Source: JBNLBS01 sp050303415
GTDB lineage: Bacteria > Pseudomonadota > Gammaproteobacteria > Methylococcales > Methylomonadaceae
Direction: 5' to 3'
Length of the DNA: 64,000 bases
Assembly (NCBI GenBank): GCA_050303415.1
Contig: JBNLBS010000009.1
Span: forward strand, 1 to 64,000
A program made the position numbers and the translations under genes. This document shows positions 16,705-25,499 of the stretch, in pieces. Position 1 is the first letter of the stretch; every line of letters begins with the position of its first letter. Under the pieces are notes generated by a model, which was not told the origin of the DNA, did not search any database, and saw only the letters and a list, made by a program, of their open reading frames with translations.

Positions 16705-18276
16705 TTAACGAACCAGATCGTAGTTATAGTCTGTTGTTCCCATTCCTCTTGTTTCTTTATCCAACTGTTCGAGCACGGCATTGACCAGTGTGGTCAGAAC
16801 ATACATACCACCCTCATAACCCAGCGTCGTCATACGATGTAAATGGTGACGGTCAAAAATTGGGAAACCGATACGAATTAACGGAACCTGGAACTCTTCA
16901 CCTTTATGCAGCGTATCGCGTTCAATAAACTTACCGTATGAATTACCAATCATAAAGTCAGGCTTATTGGTGAACACCAATGAACGGAAGTGCCATAAAT
17001 CCCTGCCTACGTGTACAGTGGAATTCTGACCATAAGGCGATGCCGCCAACATTGTATCCATCGCTTTTTTCCAACGCTTATTGGCATGGTTACATAAGAT
17101 ATCAGTGGGTTCGGCGCCCAGTTCCAGCAGGATCTTAGTCATACCCATGACATAATCGGCATCACCGTAGAGGGCAAACTTTTTACCGTGTAACCAGGCA
17201 TGTGAGTCGGTTATCATGTCAACATAACGCCCCCTTTCAACTTCCAATGATTTTGGAATAGGCTTACCGGTTAATTCGGAGACTTTCATCAGGAATTCAT
17301 CGGTCCACTCCAGGCCCATCGGAATGTTAATCGCGGTAGCCGGTTGATGCATCACATCCTTGATATATTTTTTTGTCTTAACCAATTGCCAGGGTTGCAG
17401 CAATAACGTATCGATGGCATTCGGCGCGTCTTTGACTTCATCCATCGTCGTGCCGCCTGCATACATACGGAATTCCCCATCGGCCGGAGTATCCAATACT
17501 TCAGTCGGGTCACTCAACATGCTGTAATCAACACCCATCTCTTTCAACATACGGTTTATGACACGGAAGTTACCTAAATAGGTTTCAAACCCCGGTACGA
17601 TGTTGATCTTACCGTTGGAGCCAACTTCCTTATCCTCCATATAATTACGGGTAAAATAACTGAGGATGCCTTCAAACATATTATCCCAGCCCGTGGTATG
17701 ACTGCCGACAAAGCTTGGGGTATGGGCAAAAGGCGTTGGATACTCCTGTTCGATATAGCCTTCTTTTTTACTGTTGTTGATGAATGCGTTCAAGTCATCA
17801 CCAATCACCTCGGCCATACAAGTGGTCGAGACAGCAATCATATCCGGCTTATATAACGCTTTGGCATTTTCCAAACCCTGCATCATATTTTTCTGCCCGC
17901 CAAATACCGCCGCATCTTCTGTCATCGAATCCGATACACAAGAAATAGGCTCTTTAAAATGCCGGTTAAAATAAGTCCTAAAATAAGCGACACAGCCTTG
18001 CGAACCATGGACATAAGGCATGGTTTTTTCAAAGCCTAAAGCGCAAAGAACAGCGCCTAACGGCTGACAGGCTTTAGCCGGATTAACGGTTAGCGCTTCG
18101 CGGTTAAAGTTGACTTCCTGATACTCCTTGGTGGTTGTCCATTCAAAGATTTCATCAATCTTGTCCTTGGCATGACGCTCTTCGTATAAATCCTGTTTAT
18201 TGGTTAAATTTTCCTTGTATTCATCCGATCTGAATAAAGGATAACTGGCTTGAATATTTTCTACATCTTGACTCAT
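16705..18276 (-). CDS. nifK: Nitrogenase molybdenum-iron protein beta chain
   Basis: NifK forms the P-cluster interface and, with NifD, dinitrogenase. The 523-residue length is normal. The protein carries NPAKACQPLGAVLCALGF, HGSQGCVAYFRTYFNRHFKEP and STTCMAEVIGDDLNAF, which include the P-cluster cysteines. The start follows AGGAGTCTATC. A hairpin lies in the 116-base gap after nifD. Confidence 0.98.
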   Translation of the reverse strand: MSQDVENIQASYPLFRSDEYKENLTNKQDLYEERHAKDKIDEIFEWTTTKEYQEVNFNREALTVNPAKACQPLGAVLCALGFEKTMPYVHGSQGCVAYFRTYFNRHFKEPISCVSDSMTEDAAVFGGQKNMMQGLENAKALYKPDMIAVSTTCMAEVIGDDLNAFINNSKKEGYIEQEYPTPFAHTPSFVGSHTTGWDNMFEGILSYFTRNYMEDKEVGSNGKINIVPGFETYLGNFRVINRMLKEMGVDYSMLSDPTEVLDTPADGEFRMYAGGTTMDEVKDAPNAIDTLLLQPWQLVKTKKYIKDVMHQPATAINIPMGLEWTDEFLMKVSELTGKPIPKSLEVERGRYVDMITDSHAWLHGKKFALYGDADYVMGMTKILLELGAEPTDILCNHANKRWKKAMDTMLAASPYGQNSTVHVGRDLWHFRSLVFTNKPDFMIGNSYGKFIERDTLHKGEEFQVPLIRIGFPIFDRHHLHRMTTLGYEGGMYVLTTLVNAVLEQLDKETRGMGTTDYNYDLVR

Positions 18277-18329
18277 GATAGACTCCTACGCGCCACTAAT
18301 CTGTGGACTACGCTCTGAGAACAGGTGGT

Positions 18330-18369
18330 GATGCAGATTGGCTTGAGCACACTAAATCCAATCTACATC
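18330..18369. other. Hairpin between nifD and nifK
   Basis: GATGCAGATTGG pairs with CCAATCTACATC (one internal mismatch) in the nifD-nifK gap. No T-run follows, so a processing or stabilising element is more likely than termination. Confidence 0.45.
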
Positions 18370-18392
18370 GTTTTATTTATCGCGCCGGATAA

Positions 18393-19877
18393 TCAAGCGC
18401 TGGCAGCAATATCCGCTTCTTCCGAAGCCGCTTTTTGCCACGGTGCCTTAACGCTTTTCCAGCATGGATTATTAATCGTCATATCCATATCACGGGCAAA
18501 AATAGCAAAGCCATCGTAACCATGGTAAGGACCTGAGTAATCCCAGGAATGCATCTGACGGAACGGTACGCCCATTTTTTGGAAGATGTATTTTTCCTTT
18601 ACACCGGAACCTATTAAATCAGGTTGCACTTTTTTAACGAACTCTTCGAATTCATAACCGGTGACATCATCGTATAGCAGGGTTGCATTACCCATTTCCT
18701 TGATCGTACGATCGTAATCGTCGTTATGACCGAATTCATAACCGGTGCCGACCACTTCCATACCCAGGTCTTCATAAGCGCCGATCACATGACGGGGACG
18801 CAAACCGCCGATATAAAGCATTACGCGCTTGCCTTCCAAGCGAGGTTTGTATTTAGCGATAACGGCATCGTATTCGGCTTTGTAACGCTCAATCACTTTT
18901 TCTGCATTCGCTTTGATGGTGTCATCAAATTGCTCGGCAATTTTGCGTAAAGATTCGGCAATTTTAGTCGGCCCGAAGAAGTTATATTCAATCCATGGAA
19001 TGTTGTACTTTTCTTCCATATGTCGTGCAATGTAGTTCATTGAACGATAGCAATGGATCAGGTTTAACTTAACTTTAGGGGTGTTTTCAATTTCGGCGAT
19101 AGTACCGTCACCCGACCATTGTGCGACGACTCGCAATCCCATTTCCTCCAATAAAGTACGGGAAGCCCAGGCGTCACCACCGATGTTATAGTCACCGATC
19201 ACAGCAACATCATAAGGTGAACTTTCAAATGCAGATTCCTTTTCTGCGGAAGGGTCCAGCACCCAGTCACGAATTGCATCATTCGCAATATGGTGGCCTA
19301 AAGACTGAGAAACACCTCTAAAGCCTTCACAACGAACCGGCACAACAGTTTTACCGTGTTCTTTTTTCTTCTGTTTGGCGACCGCTTCAATATCGTCACC
19401 AATCAAACCGATCGGACATTCCGATTGAATCGAAATACCTTTGTTTAATGGGAATAAAACTTCAATCTCATCAATCAATTTAGCCAGCTTTTTATCACCG
19501 CCGAAAACAATATCCTTCTCCTGGAAATCAGAAGTAAAGTTCATGGTGCCGAAGGTGTTAACACCGGTAGTTCCTACGTAATAGTTACGGCGACCGGCAC
19601 GCGAATACTGACCACAACCAACCGGTCCGTGCGAGATATGAATCATATCTTTAATCGGACCCCAAACCACACCTTTGGAACCCGCATAGGCACAACCGCG
19701 TATAGTCATCACACCGGGCAGCGACTTACGGTTGGACGTAATACATTTATTGGATTTCTCCAGACTTTGATCATTGATAGCCAGATGTTTGGCTCGATCT
19801 TGTTTGGCTTTTTCAGGATAGACCTCAAGGACTTCCTGAATAAGCGCTTCTGTTTCTTCTTTGCTTAACGCAGACAT
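18393..19877 (-). CDS. nifD: Nitrogenase molybdenum-iron protein alpha chain
   Basis: NifD holds FeMo-cofactor. The 494-residue protein has RGCAYAGSKGVVWGPIKDMIHISHGPVGC near residue 60 with a P-cluster cysteine, ECPIGLIGDDI, the cofactor cysteine in VAVIGDYNIGGDAW to NLIHCYRSMNYIA, and a HSWDYSGPYHGYDGF stretch bearing the cofactor histidine. The start follows AGGAGAATTATT. Confidence 0.98.
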   Translation of the reverse strand: MSALSKEETEALIQEVLEVYPEKAKQDRAKHLAINDQSLEKSNKCITSNRKSLPGVMTIRGCAYAGSKGVVWGPIKDMIHISHGPVGCGQYSRAGRRNYYVGTTGVNTFGTMNFTSDFQEKDIVFGGDKKLAKLIDEIEVLFPLNKGISIQSECPIGLIGDDIEAVAKQKKKEHGKTVVPVRCEGFRGVSQSLGHHIANDAIRDWVLDPSAEKESAFESSPYDVAVIGDYNIGGDAWASRTLLEEMGLRVVAQWSGDGTIAEIENTPKVKLNLIHCYRSMNYIARHMEEKYNIPWIEYNFFGPTKIAESLRKIAEQFDDTIKANAEKVIERYKAEYDAVIAKYKPRLEGKRVMLYIGGLRPRHVIGAYEDLGMEVVGTGYEFGHNDDYDRTIKEMGNATLLYDDVTGYEFEEFVKKVQPDLIGSGVKEKYIFQKMGVPFRQMHSWDYSGPYHGYDGFAIFARDMDMTINNPCWKSVKAPWQKAASEEADIAASA

Positions 19878-19928
19878 AATAATTCTCCTATTGCCGCAGG
19901 CAATCTCCCGACAAGCTTTTTAAGGATT

Positions 19929-19952
19929 GGGAGAGTAATTTCTTACTCCCCC
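19929..19952 (-). other. nifH-nifD intergenic hairpin with GAAA loop
   Basis: On the transcribed (minus-strand RNA) sense, GGGGGAGTAA pairs with TTACTCTCCC (10 pairs with one G-U) around a GAAA tetraloop. There is no T-run. Hairpins here are known in some diazotrophs to protect nifH mRNA or reduce read-through; that role is inferred. Confidence 0.6.
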
Positions 19953-19978
19953 TGATTTTGACTTACTTTAATTAAGGC

Positions 19979-20851
19979 TTATTCGGCAGCCGCTGTCTGA
20001 CCGACGATAGACTCATCCTCTTCGTCCATAAGACCGAAATTCATCAGCAACTCTTCCAGTTCATCCATGGTAATTGGCGTTGGAATTTTCAGATTTGTGT
20101 TGTCGATAATTTTATTCGCCAAAGCACGGTATTCATCAGCCTGTTTGGCTGCCGGATCATACTCGATAACAGTCATCCGGCGAATTTCCGCACGTTGAAC
20201 CACATTGTCACGCGGGATAAAATGGATCATATGCGTACCCATTTTGTCTGCTAACTCCATGATCAGCTCATCTTCACGATCCGTATTACGAGAGTTACAA
20301 ATCAGACCGGCCAAACGAACACTACCCGATGTCGCATACTTAACAATACCTTTAGCAATGTTATTAGCGGCATACATCGCCATCATTTCGCCCGAACAAA
20401 CGATGTAAATTTCCTGCGCCTTGTTTTCACGGATCGGCATGGCAAAGCCACCACAGACAACATCCCCAAGTACATCATAAAAAACAAAATCAAGTTCGTC
20501 ATCGTAAGCCCCTTCTTCTTCAAGAAAGTTAATTGCCGTGATTACGCCACGACCCGCACAACCGACACCCGGCTCAGGACCGCCGGACTCGACACATTTC
20601 ACATCACCGTAACCGGCTTTCAATACATCTTCCAGTTCCAGATCTTCCACACTGCCCGCTTCAGCAGCTAAACTCATAATGGTGGTTTGGGCTTTTGAAT
20701 GCAGAATTAAACGAGTAGAATCCGCTTTAGGATCACAACCAACGATCATTACTTTTTTACCGGCCTCAGCTAATGCCGCTACCAGATTTTGAGTTGTTGT
20801 TGATTTACCGATACCGCCTTTACCGTATATAGCACATTGACGTAATGCCAT
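19979..20851 (-). CDS. nifH: Nitrogenase iron protein
   Basis: NifH is the ATP-dependent electron donor to dinitrogenase. The 290-residue protein begins MALRQCAIYGKGGIGKSTT with the P-loop, followed by GCDPKADSTR, CVESGGPEPGVGCAGRGV with a [4Fe-4S] cysteine and the ADP-ribosylatable arginine, and DVLGDVVCGGFAMPIRE with the second cysteine. The start at 20851 has GGAGAAAGTC in front; a longer frame upstream is not used. nifH heads the leftward nifHDKT operon. Confidence 0.98.
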   Translation of the reverse strand: MALRQCAIYGKGGIGKSTTTQNLVAALAEAGKKVMIVGCDPKADSTRLILHSKAQTTIMSLAAEAGSVEDLELEDVLKAGYGDVKCVESGGPEPGVGCAGRGVITAINFLEEEGAYDDELDFVFYDVLGDVVCGGFAMPIRENKAQEIYIVCSGEMMAMYAANNIAKGIVKYATSGSVRLAGLICNSRNTDREDELIMELADKMGTHMIHFIPRDNVVQRAEIRRMTVIEYDPAAKQADEYRALANKIIDNTNLKIPTPITMDELEELLMNFGLMDEEDESIVGQTAAAE

Positions 20852-20897
20852 GACTTTCTCCTTTATTAAGGTTTCAAATGAACACATTGGAGAAAGA

Positions 20898-20912
20898 GCA
20901 ATCACTGTGCCA
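20898..20912 (-). promoter_or_regulatory. Sigma-54 promoter of nifH
   Basis: On the minus strand TGGCACAGTGATTGC matches the -24/-12 consensus exactly, about 47 bases before the nifH ATG. Confidence 0.93.
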
Positions 20913-20986
20913 AAACACAAAAAACACCATAACATATTGAATTACAATAGATTACTGCATACAGTTCAGTAAAAATCTATCGTGAT

Positions 20987-21009
20987 AAACCAAACATTTT
21001 GTTTGGTTT
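20987..21009. other. Hairpin between nifH promoter and NifA site
   Basis: AAACCAAAC and GTTTGGTTT form a perfect 9-bp stem with an ATTTT loop, followed on the plus strand by a short T-run. It lies between the enhancer and the promoter. It could be a terminator-like or DNA-bending element. Confidence 0.4.
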
Positions 21010-21011
21010 TT

Positions 21012-21027
21012 TGTAAGCTTACTGACA
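21012..21027. promoter_or_regulatory. NifA-type upstream activator site between nifH and the SIR2-like gene
   Basis: TGT AAGCTTACTG ACA is an exact TGT-N10-ACA. It lies about 100 bases from the -24 boxes of both nifH (20912) and the rightward gene (21128), so it is well placed to activate both. Confidence 0.85.
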
Positions 21028-21058
21028 GTATGGTTATTCCCTGCCACATCCCTGCTAC

Positions 21059-21081
21059 TGTTTTTTAAAGCTTAAAAAACA
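21059..21081. other. Inverted repeat in the nifH divergent region
   Basis: TGTTTTTTAA and TTAAAAAACA form 10-base arms around AGC. It begins with TGT and ends with ACA but at wider spacing than a NifA site. A binding site or bent A/T DNA is possible. Confidence 0.35.
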
Positions 21082-21127
21082 ATTGCTTATATTTATAACA
21101 AAACATCTACCCGCGCTGATACGGACA

Positions 21128-21143
21128 TGGATTGAAATTTGCT
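21128..21143 (+). promoter_or_regulatory. Putative sigma-54 promoter of the SIR2-like gene
   Basis: TGGATTGAAATTTGCT has GG-N10-GC and a TTGCT -12 box, 37 bases before the ATG at 21180. The CAC of the -24 box is lacking. Confidence 0.6.
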
Positions 21144-21179
21144 AGTACCCATTTAACTATTATTAAATGGAGAAAACTG

Positions 21180-22043
21180 ATGCCTTCAGAAGCAATAAAC
21201 CATATCTTGTCAGGATTGTTTGAAAACAACGTGATCCCTTACTTAGGTCCCGGCGTGTTATATGACTCCACCAATAAACTGACCGGCGAACCCATCCCGG
21301 CGGATAGTGAAAGTCTGATACTGGCCATGAACGGGGGCAAACCCATGGCGCCCAAACTCATGTATGAGTTTCCCAGAGCGGCCATGAATCAGGAACTGAA
21401 ACGAGGCCGTAACTTTGTCTCCCAATTTCTTAATAAAACCTATGCGGAAACAGAATGGAGCCGTGCTTCCCTGCATGACTGGCTGGCAGAATGGAAGCCG
21501 AACTATATTATCGACATTAATCGCGATACCCAACTGCAGCATAATTACGCCGATGAGGAACATACCCTGATCTGCGGTGTCGCCAGAATAACCGAAACAC
21601 AATACCGGTTTCGCATTTACCATTTCGACGGTCAAAGCTATTTTGAAATTCCACAGGACCAGGTTGACGAACGACTGCCAATCCTGTTCAAACCCATGGG
21701 TACGCCCTTGCCCGATGCCAATTTTATTGCCTCCGATGCGGATTATGTCGACTACATAACCGAATTAATGGGCGGTTTCGCCATTCCCGACTTCCTGAAA
21801 CAATATCGCAAAGACAAGCAATACCTTCTGCTCGGCGTACCGCTGAATCGCGATTCCGAACGCATGGTGATGAGCGATGTTATTTATGATGCCCAAACCC
21901 CCAAAGGCTGGGTCTTAAACAAAAACCCGACGGCAAAGGAAATCCGATTCTGCGACCGAATCGGGCTGGAAATTATCGACATGGATGTACCGGAATTTCT
22001 TGATTGTGTCGGTTACGACAAAAGACTTAAACAAAGTGCTTAA
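21180..22043 (+). CDS. SIR2-like nif-associated protein
   Basis: The protein (287 residues from MPSEAINH) resembles SIR2-like NAD-binding proteins at its start (FENNVIPYLGPGVLY), and later carries PNYIIDINRDTQLQHNYAD, which fits the same fold. The remainder is not recognised, so the family call is tentative and no enzymatic activity is claimed. The start follows AAATGGAGAAAACTG; an upstream extension overlaps the promoter and is rejected. It is divergent from nifH, has its own sigma-54 element and shares the NifA site. A role with the nitrogenase Fe protein is inferred from position only. Confidence 0.65.
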   Translation: MPSEAINHILSGLFENNVIPYLGPGVLYDSTNKLTGEPIPADSESLILAMNGGKPMAPKLMYEFPRAAMNQELKRGRNFVSQFLNKTYAETEWSRASLHDWLAEWKPNYIIDINRDTQLQHNYADEEHTLICGVARITETQYRFRIYHFDGQSYFEIPQDQVDERLPILFKPMGTPLPDANFIASDADYVDYITELMGGFAIPDFLKQYRKDKQYLLLGVPLNRDSERMVMSDVIYDAQTPKGWVLNKNPTAKEIRFCDRIGLEIIDMDVPEFLDCVGYDKRLKQSA

Positions 22044-22069
22044 GATAGGTCTGTATTCAAACAGATAAC

Positions 22070-22096
22070 TACGGCTCTAAATTATTTAGAGCCGTA
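22070..22096 (+). terminator. Hairpin after SIR2-like gene
   Basis: TACGGCTCTAAA and TTTAGAGCCGTA form a perfect 12-bp stem with a 3-base loop, 27 bases after the stop. No T-run follows. It probably ends the transcript. The remaining 280 bases to 22375 hold nothing I recognise. Confidence 0.6.
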
Positions 22097-22375
22097 ACTG
22101 ATAAGGAAATACTAAAGCTTTACCATTACTACCGGTTACTAAAACGAGCTTCTGATATCCACAGCTGATGCAAGACACGTGAGACATAGACCACTTTATG
22201 TTCAATCCAGTAAAGTTAATGTCCGTTATACATTTTCTGTGCATTAAAATGCGATGCTTGATTTTTTACCGAATTCTAAACATTAAAGTCCATCAGAAAA
22301 CAACATCAACGTTTTTCAAAAAATGCCTGAATGAAAACACAGCGTTTATTCCGCAATCACGAAGAATAAACCGGC

Positions 22376-23590
22376 CTAAAAGATTTTTCTTAATAGTTTG
22401 ATTTGCTTTTCTATAACACCCCTTACCCGCTGCAATGCCGGTTGCTGTCCGTACTGATTTTCGATCGTTGCTTGTATTAACGGATAGTGTTTTTCGACCG
22501 CTGTAATCAGTTGATCCAAGATATCAATCAATCGTTTGGGGCGTATTCGGCATTGGTTCGCCATTTCGGATAAATCTGTTCTTGTAATTAGGTCGGGATT
22601 CTTTTGATTGCCGAAATAGAGAGCTAATGTGCTATCTAAGTGTTCAATTGCACGGGTACTGACCAGATCATAGAACGGCGCTAATCGGGTTTGATTATTA
22701 TCATAAAGGAACGACAGGTTTTTGATGTGCGCATCCGAATTACCAACAATCACATTAAACAGCTGCCACGTTAAAAGCTGCTCTACATCCGCTAACGGAT
22801 TGGAAGAGTATTCGATGATCAATTGGTAGCATTGCGCAAAATTCGGCTCATTTCCTCGTTGATATTTTTCCTTAAATCCTAAAGCCTGACAAAAGTCTTC
22901 CTGGTGAATCCGAGTCACCTTTCCTTCATCAATCACCCTATCATAACGTTTTGACAGCGTGTAACTCTTCGATTCCAAAAATCTGAGTTCAATATCGATA
23001 GTCTTTAAGCCAGCGGCTTGCGCTAAAGTGGTAGTAAATCCTTCATAGAGTGGTACATTCTTAAAATCGTTAACTTCAAACTTCAGAATGTGGGTGGAAG
23101 GCGTCTGCCCAACGGGTAAATAAAGACCATCATCTTTAACATGCACGGTCATTTTATCTTGGGCACCGGCTAACGACAATCTTGGTTTGTTTTCGAGTGT
23201 CATCGAGGCGCCTCGTGTTTCAATCAATTGAGCCAAACCTGATTCATCGATTTTTTGATACGCATACTGAAGGTCCGGTGATTTTTCGACCGGCAATATG
23301 GAAATAGCTCCTGCGCACTCAGCGCCTATTTCCCTGAGTAAATCGAAGTCGGTATCCGGACATCGAAGCCGTCGACATAATCGTTCCCTTGCAGAGCCTT
23401 CCGGCAGCAGGTTTGCAAAAAAACGATGTCCCATCGGCTGCTCAATTTTTTTATTCAAAGGTAGACTGATAGACAGCGGAAACAGCTTCCAATTGTCATC
23501 ATACTGAAAGGACATCACGCCAGCCTCATTGCGCCAGAGATAACCCACTATCCGGTCATCATGCCAAACATTCAGCTCGTCTTCGATCAT
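22376..23590 (-). CDS. hipA: Type II toxin HipA-family kinase
   Basis: The 404-residue protein has the two-part HipA layout. The N-terminal subdomain carries SISLPLNKK and FFANLLPEGSARE; the kinase core has LSLAGAQDKMTVHV (the phosphorylatable loop), HILKFE, VIVGNSDAHIKNLSFL (catalytic aspartate) and LAPFYDLVST. HipA kinases phosphorylate tRNA-synthetase targets and slow growth; the target here is not known. It overlaps hipB by four bases. All main motifs are present, so it appears functional. Confidence 0.92.
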   Translation of the reverse strand: MIEDELNVWHDDRIVGYLWRNEAGVMSFQYDDNWKLFPLSISLPLNKKIEQPMGHRFFANLLPEGSARERLCRRLRCPDTDFDLLREIGAECAGAISILPVEKSPDLQYAYQKIDESGLAQLIETRGASMTLENKPRLSLAGAQDKMTVHVKDDGLYLPVGQTPSTHILKFEVNDFKNVPLYEGFTTTLAQAAGLKTIDIELRFLESKSYTLSKRYDRVIDEGKVTRIHQEDFCQALGFKEKYQRGNEPNFAQCYQLIIEYSSNPLADVEQLLTWQLFNVIVGNSDAHIKNLSFLYDNNQTRLAPFYDLVSTRAIEHLDSTLALYFGNQKNPDLITRTDLSEMANQCRIRPKRLIDILDQLITAVEKHYPLIQATIENQYGQQPALQRVRGVIEKQIKLLRKIF

Positions 23591-23832
23591 GGTGTACCCC
23601 GTGGAACGATACGGATCTCAAGACCTAGGAATTTCAAAATCTGCAACACCTTGCCAATTTGACAGGTTTCCTTTCCCCGTTCAAATTCCCCAATGAGTCG
23701 AGGGCTTATCAAGGCAAGATCGGATAAATCTTCGATCCGTACTTTTTGAGACTTACGATGCTGACGGACTAACGCCCCCATTTCTGCCACACTATTAATC
23801 TTACCGTAAGGTACTTTTTTTGTATTGTTCAT
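23587..23832 (-). CDS. hipB: Antitoxin HipB-family XRE regulator
   Basis: This 81-residue DNA-binding protein has a helix-turn-helix of the XRE type (MGALVRQHRKSQKVRIEDLSDLALISPRLIGEFERGKET). It neutralises HipA and represses the operon. It precedes hipA with a four-base overlap, the usual order. The promoter region contains a TTAC-N6-GTAA palindrome next to the -10 box. Confidence 0.9.
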   Translation of the reverse strand: MNNTKKVPYGKINSVAEMGALVRQHRKSQKVRIEDLSDLALISPRLIGEFERGKETCQIGKVLQILKFLGLEIRIVPRGTP

Positions 23833-23850
23833 ACCTAATTTAAAAAATAA

Positions 23851-23871
23851 TTACCGATAAGTAAGATTATA
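23851..23871 (-). promoter_or_regulatory. hipBA promoter with palindromic operator
   Basis: On the minus strand TATAAT (23866-23871) is followed directly by TTAC-N6-GTAA (23851-23864), 19 bases before the hipB ATG. A repressor bound there would cover the transcription start. The operator assignment is inferred. Confidence 0.45.
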
Positions 23872-23878
23872 GCCTAGT

Positions 23879-24326
23879 CACTAGAAAAGGCCTTTTTTTA
23901 TTACTGAGCAGTATTTTTATGGCCTTATTGTTCATTTGTAAAATGAGTAGTAAGGCCGCTCATGATTAACTACAAAATACTCAATTGCTATAGCACAGCG
24001 ACGTACCTCCCTTATGACTCAAAGGTCACAGTACAACACCGCAATCAAAACTGATGTAACCATGAACACATATCTATACGAAGCTCTGCTTAACGAGCTT
24101 AACCTCACTCACGCACCGAACGAAGAAGCACTTGCTGTTTTAAAATTCAATTGATTTTGAGCAGCCAGTATCCATCCCAAGCCTTATTTCACTCTGTCTG
24201 CCGGCAGCTATGTCCGGGGTAGCATTCTAAAAGTACTGTTCCCGGCACACGCTCAACAATGGGATAACAACTGTGTCCTGTTTATTTTTGATAGAATACA
24301 TTTTGAAGATTTAGCAATTAAACTTT
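23879..24326. other. Intergenic region hipB-sspA with gene debris
   Basis: The stretch contains CTAG and AAAAGGCCTTTTT palindromes, a 30-codon frame from 24061 and a start-less 64-codon open frame from 24164 that runs into the sspA start. Both read like protein but match nothing I know. The region must also hold the promoter of the rightward ssp genes; none is obvious. Confidence 0.3.
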
Positions 24327-25496
24327 ATGACTATCGATATGCCAATTTACCTTGACTACGCCGCAACTACGCCAATGGCTCCCGAAGCCGTTGAGGCGAT
24401 GCTCCCCTATTTGACGAAAACAGGAATATTCGCCAATCCTTCGGCTGTACAACATTATTCCGGGGCGTCCGCGGAAGCAGTTGTCGAGCAGGCGCGTACC
24501 AAAATAGCCGAATTATTACATGGCAAATCCAAGGATTTTATTTTTACATCCGGCGCTACCGAATCCAATAACCTTGCTATTAAAGGTATTGCACAGGCTT
24601 ATCAAGACCGAGGTAAACACATTATTACCTCGTCCATAGAGCATAAATCGATTTTAGACACCTGCAAATATCTGGAAACTCAAGGCTTCTCAATCACCTA
24701 TTTGCGTCCTAATAACGATGGCAGCATAGACTTGAATGACCTTTTAAATGTCATTACGGACGACACAATTCTGGTGTCGATCATGCACGTTAACAATGAA
24801 ACCGGCGTGATACAACCGATTGAGCAGATCGCTGAGGCGCTTAGTGGTAAAAACCTATTTTTCCATGTCGATGCCGCCCAAAGCGCCGGAAAGTTAGCGA
24901 TCGACCTGTCGGCTACACCTATCGATCTACTGTCGATGTCGGCGCATAAGTTTTATGGACCCAAAGGCATCGGCTGCTTGTATATCCGCAATCGAAAACA
25001 AGCCGGATTGACGCCACTATTGCATGGCGGCGGCCAAGAACAGGGTCTGCGGCCCGGCACGTTGCCCACCCACCAAATAAGCGCAATGGCAACCGCTTTT
25101 AAGCTTGCTCATAAACAGATTGACCAAGACTGCACCCACTGCTTGCGTTTGAAGCAAACGTTATTAGAAATTTTTCAACAAACCGATGGCGTCACCTTTA
25201 ACGGCGATCAAGCGCATGTGTTGCCGAATATCATTAATATTAGTTTCGAACACGTCGGTTCCGACTCACTAATTATCGCGTTAAGAGATCGGCTCGCCAT
25301 TTCCTCGGGATCGGCTTGCAAAAGCGGTGCGATAGAAGCTTCGCATGTCTTGCGGGCGATGGGGATCGAGGGCGATAGACTCTATGGCGCCATCCGGATA
25401 AGCATAGGGCGTTACACGACCGAACAGGAAATTCAGCAAGCAGGACAAACTATTATCAAGGAAGTCGCCCGCTTAAGAGAGCTCGCCCTAATGTGA
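24327..25496 (+). CDS. sspA: Cysteine desulfurase of phosphorothioation system (SspA/DndA type)
   Basis: This PLP enzyme takes sulfur from cysteine for DNA phosphorothioation. The 389-residue protein shows YLDYAATTPM at the start, SGATESNNLAI, the PLP lysine in SAHKFYGPKG, and the sulfur-carrying cysteine in SSGSACKSG. It is IscS-like, but no isc partners are present. The adjacent gene is a phosphorothioation-associated methyltransferase and the same island has sspBCD, so the SspA role is inferred from context. ATG at 24327 or 24339 could be the start; neither has a strong ribosome-binding site. Confidence 0.85.
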   Translation: MTIDMPIYLDYAATTPMAPEAVEAMLPYLTKTGIFANPSAVQHYSGASAEAVVEQARTKIAELLHGKSKDFIFTSGATESNNLAIKGIAQAYQDRGKHIITSSIEHKSILDTCKYLETQGFSITYLRPNNDGSIDLNDLLNVITDDTILVSIMHVNNETGVIQPIEQIAEALSGKNLFFHVDAAQSAGKLAIDLSATPIDLLSMSAHKFYGPKGIGCLYIRNRKQAGLTPLLHGGGQEQGLRPGTLPTHQISAMATAFKLAHKQIDQDCTHCLRLKQTLLEIFQQTDGVTFNGDQAHVLPNIINISFEHVGSDSLIIALRDRLAISSGSACKSGAIEASHVLRAMGIEGDRLYGAIRISIGRYTTEQEIQQAGQTIIKEVARLRELALM

Positions 25497-25499
25497 TCG

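Noticed and set aside
21059..21081. Second NifA site in the nifH region
   Set aside because: TGT and ACA are 17 bases apart, not 10.
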